A stretch of DNA of 5,761 nucleotides from Sulfurimonas sp. (GTDB taxonomy: Bacteria; Campylobacterota; Campylobacteria; Campylobacterales; Sulfurimonadaceae): assembly GCA_027044845.1 (NCBI GenBank), contig JALUBM010000168.1, forward strand, positions 1 to 5,761, written 5' to 3'. A program made the translations under genes and the position numbers. The number at the start of each line of letters is the position of its first letter. Positions within the stretch are counted from its first letter, which is position 1. Below the pieces are notes generated by a model. That model made no database searches and was not told where the DNA came from. It worked only from the letters and a program-made list of their open reading frames with translations. Positions 1-5,761 of this stretch are shown piece by piece.

Positions 1-1350
1 ATTAAAGATGAAAATTTTTTACGCAATAGAGTAAAAACAAAAAAAGAGAATGAATTTGGGATACTTTATAATGAGATAAATATAATGTTGCAAAGGATGG
101 AGGATTCGTTAAGTCATGATGATTTGACAGGACTTTATAACAGAAATTCTTTGATTCAAGATATAACAGACTTAAAAAGTAATACAATTATTATGCTTTT
201 AAATATTGATGCATTTAAAGAAATTAATGATGTTTATGGAAATAATTTTGGGAATCATGTACTTATAAAATTAACAAAATTTTTAGATCAATATTTTAGT
301 AAAATGAGTGGAGTGAAATTATACAGAGTCGGTGGAGATGAATTTGCGATACTATTTACAAATAGTTCAATTGATGAACTTATGAAAATTGGCGAAAAGT
401 TAGAAGAGGCTATTAGAAATCAGAATTTTAAAATAGATAATATTCTCACTAACCTTTCTGTAAGCATTGCCATCAACAGTGTTGCTCCTTTGCTTGAAAA
501 TGCAGATTTGGCACTCAAAGCTGTAAAAAAAGATATGAACAGACGCATAATAGAGTATAAAGAAGAATTAAGTGTTAAAAAGGAGTGGAAGAGAAATATT
601 GAAATTGTCAATATAGTTAAATCTGCTCTTAAAGAAGATAGAATTGTTCCTTATTTTCAAGGTATAGCTAATCTACAAACACTACAAATTGAAAAGTACG
701 AAGCACTTGTACGCTTAATCTTACCATCGGGTGAGGTGCTTTCCCCTTACTTCTTTTTGGATACAGTAAGTAAAACGCACTATTATTATGATATTACGAA
801 AGTGATGATTAAAAAAACCATGGGAGTTGCAAAACTGCATCCTGCACAAAGATTTTCCATTAACTTTTCTATGAAAGATATAATAAATAAAAATATAATT
901 AATACTCTTTTTGAACTCTTTGATACAGATAAAGAGATAGCAAAAAGAATAGATATTGAACTGCTTGAAACAGAACTTGTAATAGTGGATGATAGTCGAA
1001 TTAGCGATTTTATTAAAAAAGCACATAGTTATGGCTCCAAAATTCTTATAGACGACTTTGGTACAGGATACTCAAATTTTGCTTATTTGTCAGATTTGGA
1101 TGTTGATATTTTGAAAATTGATGCTTCCATAACAAAAGAGATTACATCAAATCCAAGAAAATTGCATATTGCGAAGACTATTCATAATTTTACATCTGGT
1201 ATGAATATGCAAAATGTTGCTGAATTTGTTGAAACAAAGGAGGTTGCACAGCGTTTAAAAGAGATGGGTGTGGAGTATGCACAGGGCTATCTTTTTTCTA
1301 AACCATTGCCTGCACCACTGGAGAATACTGATGTTACGAATAAGATATAA
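1..1350 (+). CDS. HAMP-GGDEF-EAL cyclic-di-GMP protein, 5' truncated by window edge
   Basis: Frame 1 is open from the first base, so the true start lies left of the window; the ATG at 85 is internal. In-window residues 1-34 look like the end of a HAMP domain (NEFGILYNEIN resembles the DExG...FN pattern), so an upstream membrane sensor region is expected. The GGDEF domain covers about residues 38-200, with DLTGLYNR at 41-48 and GGDEF at 111-115. The EAL domain covers about 205-440 and keeps its catalytic set: EALVRL (234-239), INFS, ELLETE, DDFGTGYS (351-358), LKID, AEFVET and QGYLF. Phosphodiesterase activity (c-di-GMP to pGpG) is therefore likely. The cyclase half is less certain: the metal-binding Asp (PleD D327) is Asn68, the guanine-contacting Asp (D344) is Asn85, and the RxxD inhibitory site is absent (Met102, Val105). 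The gene ends 12 nt before the PAS gene and probably shares its transcript. Confidence 0.93.
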   Translation: MKDENFLRNRVKTKKENEFGILYNEINIMLQRMEDSLSHDDLTGLYNRNSLIQDITDLKSNTIIMLLNIDAFKEINDVYGNNFGNHVLIKLTKFLDQYFSKMSGVKLYRVGGDEFAILFTNSSIDELMKIGEKLEEAIRNQNFKIDNILTNLSVSIAINSVAPLLENADLALKAVKKDMNRRIIEYKEELSVKKEWKRNIEIVNIVKSALKEDRIVPYFQGIANLQTLQIEKYEALVRLILPSGEVLSPYFFLDTVSKTHYYYDITKVMIKKTMGVAKLHPAQRFSINFSMKDIINKNIINTLFELFDTDKEIAKRIDIELLETELVIVDDSRISDFIKKAHSYGSKILIDDFGTGYSNFAYLSDLDVDILKIDASITKEITSNPRKLHIAKTIHNFTSGMNMQNVAEFVETKEVAQRLKEMGVEYAQGYLFSKPLPAPLENTDVTNKI

Positions 1351-1362
1351 AGGAGATAAAAT

Positions 1363-1872
1363 ATGATGCCAACAAAAGCACATCCTATAAATCATGAAAA
1401 ACACTTTTTAAAAGATGAAGTAATTGTTTCAAAAACTGATACGAAAGGAAAAATTACTTATGGGAATGAAATTTTTATCAAAATAAGTGGTTATACAGAG
1501 AAAGAACTTTTAGGATCTCCTCATAATATTTTAAGACATCCTGATATGCCAAGAGCGATTTTTAAGCTCTTGTGGGACACTATACAAGCAGGAGAAGAGA
1601 TAAATGCTTATGTAAAAAATCTTGCAAAGGATGGCTCCTACTATTGGGTTTTTGCAAATGTTACCCCCTCTTTTGATAAGAATAATAAGATTATAGGGTA
1701 TTTCTCTGTACGAAGAGTTCCCTCTAAAAGTGCATTAGAAATTATAAGACCACTTTATTCACATCTACTTTCACTTGAAAAAGGTGGAGGAATGGACGCT
1801 TCCTTACAACATTTGAATGAGTTACTTAAAAGCAAAGGAGTGAGCTATGAAGAATTTATCCTCTCTTTCTAA
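1363..1872 (+). CDS. Aer/CetB-like PAS redox-sensor protein, probably FAD-binding
   Basis: This 169-aa soluble protein consists of one PAS domain (about residues 15-120) and a short helical tail. It matches the PAS domain of E. coli Aer closely: N35, SGYTEKEL (42-49), [11 protein letters not shown] (53-63), W71, KN (85-86), YYWV (93-96) and a GYFSVRR strand (112-118). The positions known to matter for FAD binding in Aer (N34, R57, H58, D60, N85) correspond to N35, R58, H59, D61 and N86, and all are kept. The predicted role is to sense internal redox or electron-transport state through FAD and pass it to a chemoreceptor. Unlike Aer, it has no membrane anchor or kinase-control domain; those lie in the next gene, which overlaps this one by 26 nt. 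Size and partner resemble CetB of C. jejuni. The start has a strong AGGAG at 1351-1355, 7 nt before ATG 1363; the ATG at 1366 is an equivalent alternative. Confidence 0.92.
   Translation: MMPTKAHPINHEKHFLKDEVIVSKTDTKGKITYGNEIFIKISGYTEKELLGSPHNILRHPDMPRAIFKLLWDTIQAGEEINAYVKNLAKDGSYYWVFANVTPSFDKNNKIIGYFSVRRVPSKSALEIIRPLYSHLLSLEKGGGMDASLQHLNELLKSKGVSYEEFILSF
1834..1840 (+). promoter_or_regulatory. Ribosome binding site of the CZB chemoreceptor, inside the PAS gene
   Basis: AAAGGAG lies 6 nt before ATG 1847 and within the last codons of the PAS gene. It fixes the receptor start and suggests translational coupling of the two proteins. Confidence 0.75.
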
Positions 1873-3286
1873 AATTCACTATGTAAATATAATTATTTTA
1901 ATAACAATCTTGATTACTGCTGCTATTAACTGGTTTTTTCCACATTGGAAATTTATAACTTTGGGGTTTAACGTCTTAAATATAGTGCTTGCAGTACTTA
2001 TTTACAGATACATAGCAAAAATTACCACTTCTATAACACATGTAAACTCTATCTTCAAAGAGGCACTCTCTGGAAATTTTGAAACACGAACAACACAAAT
2101 AAGTGAGCAGGGTGTCTTAAAAGAACTGAATTGGGAAGCAAATAACCTTTTAGATCAGTTTGAAATATTCTTGCGTGAAGTAAATACTGCTATAGAATAT
2201 GCCGCTAAAAATAAATATTTTAGAAGAATAAATGCATTGGGACTTAATCATACATTTAAGATAACGGCTGATAAAATAAACAAAGCTATTGATGCTATGG
2301 AAGTGGAATTTAAAACACAAGAAGAGAAAAACTTTGCAGGAGAACTAGGGAAAACTGGTGCACCATTAGTACAAAGCTTTTCTCAGATACAAACACAACT
2401 TGCAAATAGTGTTGAAAAATTGAATGAAACAGCCAATAAAGCCGAAACTACTGCTGATGATTCAAATAAGAGTATTAAAGAAGCAGAGATTGTTATTAGT
2501 GAGCTAATGAGTCTTTTACAGCATATTGAAGAGAATAATATAGCAGTTGATTCATTGCAGGAAAGAACGGGTGAGATTGGACAAATTGTCAATCTTATTA
2601 AAGATATTGCAGAACAGACAAATTTGCTTTCACTCAATGCTGCCATTGAAGCAGCTCGTGCAGGTGAACATGGTCGTGGTTTTGCGGTGGTGGCAGATGA
2701 AGTGCGAAAACTTGCAGAGCGAACACAAAAAGCTACTGCGGAGATAGGTATCTCAATTCAAACGCTTACACAAGAGACAGATTCTATAGCACAATCTGCT
2801 CAAACTATGAATACAATAGCAAGTGATTCTACTCAAAAAATTGAATCATTCAAAGAACGGCTTGATGATTTCAATACAAGTGCAAACATTATGAAAGTGG
2901 ATGCAGAAGATTTAAAAGATATTATTATGGTTATTTTAGTCAAAATAGATCACATATTGTTTAAGTCAAATATTTTTGGAAGAGTTATGTCTCATAAAGG
3001 TTCTCAAGATATACCAGATGCTACTAATTGTAGACTTGGTAACTGGTATCATAGTGAAGGAAAAGCACGATTTGGAAAAGCACCATCTTATATAAAAATA
3101 GAAAAAGAGCATAGTATTGTTCATAAAGAAGCAATTGAAGCGGCAGATATGGCTAAAGATGAGTATGATTCAAGTAAATCTTCACTTCTCCTTGAGAAAT
3201 TCAAAAAAATGGAAGAAGCAAGTAATGTCTTATTTAAACTTTTAGACTCTATGACAAAAGAAAACCATGCATCTTTTAGAAAATAA
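1847..3286 (+). CDS. Aer/CetA-type membrane-hairpin chemoreceptor with C-terminal CZB zinc-binding domain
   Basis: This is a 479-aa methyl-accepting chemotaxis-type receptor. Two membrane helices (about residues 13-31 and 36-56) are joined by only about four residues, so there is essentially no periplasmic sensor, the same topology as Aer. HAMP-like sequence follows (about 57-112), then a second HAMP-like segment (113-152, with FRRINALGL). The kinase-control tip is at about 259-293 ([17 protein letters not shown]...VRKLAERT) and would bind CheA/CheW. The C-terminus carries a complete chemoreceptor zinc-binding (CZB) signature: H369-x2-F, x22, C395-x-L-G-x-W400, x21, H422-x3-H426. All four zinc ligands are present. 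CZB domains are known to bind zinc, and the one in Helicobacter TlpD responds to hypochlorous acid. The gene most likely receives its signal from the overlapping PAS protein (CetB/CetA-like pair). No CheR/CheB-tethering pentapeptide is seen at the C-terminus. Confidence 0.93.
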   Translation: MKNLSSLSKIHYVNIIILITILITAAINWFFPHWKFITLGFNVLNIVLAVLIYRYIAKITTSITHVNSIFKEALSGNFETRTTQISEQGVLKELNWEANNLLDQFEIFLREVNTAIEYAAKNKYFRRINALGLNHTFKITADKINKAIDAMEVEFKTQEEKNFAGELGKTGAPLVQSFSQIQTQLANSVEKLNETANKAETTADDSNKSIKEAEIVISELMSLLQHIEENNIAVDSLQERTGEIGQIVNLIKDIAEQTNLLSLNAAIEAARAGEHGRGFAVVADEVRKLAERTQKATAEIGISIQTLTQETDSIAQSAQTMNTIASDSTQKIESFKERLDDFNTSANIMKVDAEDLKDIIMVILVKIDHILFKSNIFGRVMSHKGSQDIPDATNCRLGNWYHSEGKARFGKAPSYIKIEKEHSIVHKEAIEAADMAKDEYDSSKSSLLLEKFKKMEEASNVLFKLLDSMTKENHASFRK

Positions 3287-3346
3287 TTTAAGCTTAATAT
3301 TAAGTTAGGTAGATAGAATACTTAAATATTATTATAAGGAGTTAAA
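3287..3346 (+). promoter_or_regulatory. Intergenic gap with a perfect 12-bp palindrome and a weak -10-like box
   Basis: This is the longest gap within the + strand cluster (60 nt). It contains the palindrome CTTAATATTAAG (3293-3304) overlapping a second palindrome, TTAAGCTTAA (3288-3297). A TAGAAT box at 3314-3319 could be a -10 element, with no convincing -35. AAGGAG at 3336-3341 is the ribosome binding site of the cytochrome gene, 5 nt from its ATG. The gap may hold a separate promoter for the cytochrome and second receptor, but in DNA this AT-rich short palindromes and -10-like boxes are expected by chance. There is no convincing terminator here, so read-through from the receptor gene is also plausible. 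Confidence 0.3.
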
Positions 3347-3844
3347 ATGTTAAGAAAAATTGTTCTTCTAATCGCATTAACCTTGTCTGCTTTTGCAGGG
3401 AGTGAATCAGCTTATCCAACTCATTGGAAAAGTTATGAGAGTGTTAAAACTCCCTTAGCTACAATAGGAGCATTACCAGATTGTAATGCAGATGTATCAT
3501 CCCTACCAGCAATTTATCAAGAGACGGTTGCAACATATTGTGCGGTAAAACCAGGTGGGCCAGGTGCTGTAGAAATACTTGTCAATAAAAGTGCCAAAGA
3601 GCCTTATGCTAAGAGAAATGGTAAATTTCCAGATGGTGCAACTATGATACTTCATCTCAAAGACTTAAAAGTCCTTTTTGTGACTACATATAAGGGCAAT
3701 AAACCATTATATAGCATATATACAGAAAGTGGGCAAGATGCAGCAGGTAAACCTGGTAGTGGTCTTAATCCAAATGATTGTCGTAAATGTCATACAGGAT
3801 ATGGAGCATTCTGTGTAAATGGACAGTGTGCTACACAAAAATAA
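3347..3844 (+). CDS. Secreted monohaem c-type cytochrome, cytochrome P460/c'-beta-like
   Basis: The 165-aa product begins with a clear Sec signal peptide (basic MLRK, hydrophobic residues 5-16, likely cut near AFAG at 15-18), so it acts in the periplasm. One covalent haem site, CRKCH, lies at 145-149 near the C-terminus. A C-terminal haem motif combined with a mid-protein NGKFPDGA segment (91-98) recalls the cytochrome P460/c'-beta family, members of which oxidise hydroxylamine or bind NO. This family call rests on motif layout, and the cross-linking Lys of true P460 cannot be assigned by eye. Six cysteines are present; besides the haem pair, C46/C65 and C156/C161 could form disulfides. The start is set by AAGGAG 5 nt upstream. 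The gene lies between two chemoreceptor genes and stops 20 nt before the second, which suggests a sensory or signal-generating role over bulk electron transport. A generic small cytochrome c is the alternative. Confidence 0.85.
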   Translation: MLRKIVLLIALTLSAFAGSESAYPTHWKSYESVKTPLATIGALPDCNADVSSLPAIYQETVATYCAVKPGGPGAVEILVNKSAKEPYAKRNGKFPDGATMILHLKDLKVLFVTTYKGNKPLYSIYTESGQDAAGKPGSGLNPNDCRKCHTGYGAFCVNGQCATQK

Positions 3845-3852
3845 ATTTTAAC

Positions 3853-3857
3853 AAAGG
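3853..3857 (+). promoter_or_regulatory. Ribosome binding site that decides the start of the second chemoreceptor
   Basis: AAAGG lies 7 nt before ATG 3865. The longer in-frame start at 3787 would lie inside the cytochrome gene, over its haem-motif region, and would add 26 residues unlike a receptor N-terminus, so 3865 is preferred. Confidence 0.6.
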
Positions 3858-3864
3858 TTACAAT

Positions 3865-5463
3865 ATGGGCTACGTTAGATCAATAAAAAATATATCGTTA
3901 GTTTATAAAGTTACCATTCCTGTTGTGATTTTTTCCATATTTTTTGGGATATGGGTAGGAAGAGTTGTATATATTGAAAAATATAAATCGGAAACTAAAG
4001 GTATAATAAATACCGCTAAAGCTGCATTTGCGGCTTTAGTCCCTTTAAGTGAAATGGCAGTTTCTGGTGCTAATCTTATGAAATTAAAATCTAAAGATGT
4101 GAGGGCTATTGTTAACTCTTCAGGTGCTTTAGTTGTTGATATTGACGGAATGAGCAATACAATACCTAAATCACTTTTTGCTGCCAAACAACCACCTAAA
4201 CGGATAAGCTATAGATTTGTAACATCTAAAAATATAGATCAAACTACAGTAGATAAGCTTATATCGTTAGGTAAATCAATGAAGAAAGACACTCTGATAA
4301 AAGCAAATTATTTAGTGGTATCACAAAAATTAAAAATTGCAAATGGTGGGAGAGTGGTTGCTATCTTTGATGCTTCATCCATCAATGCACTAACGGGTAA
4401 AATACTTGCAACAATATCTACGACTATTTTTCCAGCTCTTTTATTATTTATATTGGTTTTAGTCTATCTCATTAAAAAAGCACTACACCCTGCAATAGTT
4501 ATTGCAGATATACTACTCCAAGATAATAATGATTTGAGAAAAAAGATACAAATTTATGATTATGATGAACTTGGTAAAATTTCTCAAAGTTTTAATGAAT
4601 TTGTAGCTCATATTAGAGATTTGATTTTGAATATAAAGGAGAGTAGTTCTGGAAATTCTATGCAAGTAGATGCATTGCTAGAAACAACATCTCAAATGCA
4701 AAATCAAATCTCACAAATGGCAAAAGCTATTGATTTTAGTGTGCATTCTAGCAATAATGTGAAAGATATTTTACAATCGAGTTCAGATGATGCCATAGCA
4801 ACAAAAGAGAATATATTAAAAGCACAAGATTCACTAGAAACGGTTACTAACGACAACCTTAATATGAAAAATATTGTAGAACGAGGTATGGAAAAAGAGA
4901 TAGCCATTGTTGACAAATTAGACTCTTTAAGTGCAGAAATAGAAAATATGCACGCTGTGATTGGTTCTATAAATGACATAGCAGACCAGACCAATTTACT
5001 TGCTTTAAATGCTGCCATTGAGGCGGCAAGAGCAGGTGAACATGGCAGAGGATTTGCTGTTGTTGCAGATGAAGTAAGAAAACTTGCAGAAAAAACACAA
5101 ACTTCTTTAAGTGAGGTCAATGCAGTCATATCCGTTTTTGTTGAAGCAATTTTCAATATATCGGTGGAAATGAAACAAAAGAAAGAAGATTACGAAAAAT
5201 TGGTAACAACAACTATTCAAACGAATGAAAGTACAAATGAGGTCTTTGAAATTATACAATCAGCAGTATCAGCATCTGAACTCTCTGCAGATGTTTCAAA
5301 TAAATTAGCAGAAGATATTATTAAAATAATTTCAGAGATTGAAAAGATTAATGAATTATCAAATAAAAATTTACAAAGTGTAGAGAATGTAATAAAAATA
5401 TCTGATACAGTGAAATCGACTTCTTACAACCTTGATAGTCAGCTTTGTGTGTTTAAAGTTTGA
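3865..5463 (+). CDS. Methyl-accepting chemotaxis protein with periplasmic sensor domain
   Basis: This is a 532-aa transmembrane chemoreceptor. TM1 spans about residues 13-35 and TM2 about 186-203, enclosing a periplasmic ligand domain of about 150 residues (36-185). The domain starts with a helical stretch containing [19 protein letters not shown] (60-78) and ends with strands around YLVVSQKL and RVVAIFDAS, which fits a single PDC/Cache-like fold, but I cannot name the family or ligand. A HAMP domain follows (about 204-258, DELG at the second helix), then a long coiled coil with the kinase-control tip at about 377-411 ([20 protein letters not shown]...RKLAEKT). The C-terminus (LCVFKV) has no CheR/CheB pentapeptide and no CZB domain. 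The receptor itself lacks any CxxCH, so if it senses haem chemistry it would do so through the cytochrome encoded 20 nt upstream. The start at 3865 was chosen from the ribosome binding site and from avoiding a 58-nt overlap. Confidence 0.93.
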   Translation: MGYVRSIKNISLVYKVTIPVVIFSIFFGIWVGRVVYIEKYKSETKGIINTAKAAFAALVPLSEMAVSGANLMKLKSKDVRAIVNSSGALVVDIDGMSNTIPKSLFAAKQPPKRISYRFVTSKNIDQTTVDKLISLGKSMKKDTLIKANYLVVSQKLKIANGGRVVAIFDASSINALTGKILATISTTIFPALLLFILVLVYLIKKALHPAIVIADILLQDNNDLRKKIQIYDYDELGKISQSFNEFVAHIRDLILNIKESSSGNSMQVDALLETTSQMQNQISQMAKAIDFSVHSSNNVKDILQSSSDDAIATKENILKAQDSLETVTNDNLNMKNIVERGMEKEIAIVDKLDSLSAEIENMHAVIGSINDIADQTNLLALNAAIEAARAGEHGRGFAVVADEVRKLAEKTQTSLSEVNAVISVFVEAIFNISVEMKQKKEDYEKLVTTTIQTNESTNEVFEIIQSAVSASELSADVSNKLAEDIIKIISEIEKINELSNKNLQSVENVIKISDTVKSTSYNLDSQLCVFKV

Positions 5464-5477
5464 CGAAGAAAGTCATG

Positions 5478-5506
5478 AGCCTCTTTCGAGAGCTTTGGTT
5501 TATTTT
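5478..5506 (+). terminator. Possible intrinsic terminator after the second chemoreceptor
   Basis: Starting 15 nt after the stop codon, AG-(bulged C)-CTCT and AGAG-CT can pair around a TTCG tetraloop (stem 5478-5494), followed by a T-rich run interrupted by GG and A. The stem is only six pairs and the T-run is imperfect, so this is a moderate call. Its orientation suits the + strand. From 5507 to 5559 I see nothing else. Confidence 0.4.
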
Positions 5507-5559
5507 GAAAAATCTTTACTATAAAAGTGATGTTTGGGGAGTGCAATGCAAAATTTAAC

Positions 5560-5761
5560 TCAGTTTAAAGCTCTTAAAAAAATTTCTTCTGGCTCTGCCA
5601 TTTTACCGATTCCTATATCTCCACAGGCAAGCTCTCCGCTATTTGCTTCAATGCAGTTTAGATTTTTTATAGCTTCTTGTGTAGTAGAATGAAGATACAT
5701 ATTTGTATTAGCTGCAGGTGCAAACAAAACGAGAGTGGTCGTAGCTAAATAGACCTCTAAA
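5560..5761 (-). CDS. C-terminal end of an unidentified minus-strand gene, 5' truncated
   Basis: On the minus strand a frame is open from the right edge (first full codon at 5760) to TGA at 5562-5560, giving 66 residues. The composition looks like real protein, with a balanced mix of charged and small residues. The visible part begins with a hydrophobic stretch (VYLATTTLVLFAPAAN), then a polar region with two cysteines about ten residues apart, and ends EPEEIFLRALN. The hydrophobic stretch could be a signal peptide with cleavage near APA, in which case a small secreted disulfide-containing protein would start just beyond the window. It could equally be an internal segment of a larger protein. 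I do not recognise the family. The gene converges on the chemoreceptor gene, with a 96-nt gap between the two stop codons. Confidence 0.55.
   Translation of the reverse strand, partial: LEVYLATTTLVLFAPAANTNMYLHSTTQEAIKNLNCIEANSGELACGDIGIGKMAEPEEIFLRALN

Noticed and set aside
85..87. ATG as start of the GGDEF-EAL protein
   Set aside because: The same frame is open to the left edge and the upstream residues read as a HAMP domain, so the start is outside the window.
721..1026. Minus-strand open frame of 101 codons opposite the EAL domain
   Set aside because: It lies opposite a well-conserved EAL domain and its Ile/Tyr/Phe/Asn/Cys-rich composition is typical of an antisense frame.
1783..1794. 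Internal start in the PAS gene (GGTGGAGG followed by ATG 1792)
   Set aside because: The purine-rich motif is only 1 nt from the ATG and the product would be a 26-residue fragment.
3787..3864. N-terminal extension of the second receptor from ATG 3787
   Set aside because: It overlaps the cytochrome haem motif region in another frame, lacks a ribosome binding site, and precedes a better start at 3865.
2621..5098. Possible DNA repeat between the two receptor genes
   Set aside because: The similarity is confined to the universally conserved chemoreceptor tip at protein level, and codon choices differ, so this is not a recent duplication.
4704..5156. Minus-strand open frame of 150 codons opposite the second receptor
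   Set aside because: It is the antisense shadow of the conserved signalling tip; its Ser/Ala/Leu-rich composition is what antisense of this coding region gives, and it has no ribosome binding site or partner.
1..5761. CRISPR array, tRNA, insertion sequence or phage features
   Set aside because: No regularly spaced repeats, tRNA-like cloverleaf sequence, transposase or terminal inverted repeats were seen.

Overview
The window is AT-rich DNA. Its protein style (two chemoreceptors, an Aer-type PAS protein next to a hairpin receptor, a HAMP-GGDEF-EAL protein) points to a motile member of the Campylobacterota, in the broad Sulfurimonas/Sulfurospirillum/Arcobacter/Campylobacter group. The sequence does not allow a narrower assignment.

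Layout: five genes run left to right on the + strand with tight spacing. (1) 1-1350: the C-terminal part of a membrane-sensor HAMP-GGDEF-EAL protein, cut by the left edge. (2) 1363-1872: a 169-aa single-PAS protein with the complete FAD-pocket signature of the Aer redox sensor. (3) 1847-3286: a chemoreceptor with a two-helix membrane hairpin and almost no periplasmic part, tandem HAMP-like segments, a signalling tip and a C-terminal zinc-binding CZB domain; its start overlaps gene 2 by 26 nt. (4) 3347-3844: a secreted monohaem c-type cytochrome that looks like the cytochrome P460/c'-beta fold. (5) 3865-5463: a classical chemoreceptor with a periplasmic domain of about 150 residues. A probable terminator follows at 5478-5506. 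The right end (5560-5761) holds the last 66 codons of a convergent minus-strand gene of unknown function.

Working model (inference): the region is a sensory module for redox and energy state. Genes 2 and 3 together rebuild the architecture of Aer (PAS, membrane hairpin, HAMP, kinase-control tip) from two polypeptides, as in the CetB/CetA energy-taxis pair of Campylobacter jejuni, with an added CZB zinc domain. Gene 1 would tie the same cluster to cyclic-di-GMP; its EAL half looks intact, while its GGDEF half has lost several conserved residues. Genes 4 and 5 are 20 nt apart and may form a second two-protein sensor: a periplasmic haem protein and the receptor that reads it. That last pairing is the most novel idea here and is unproven.
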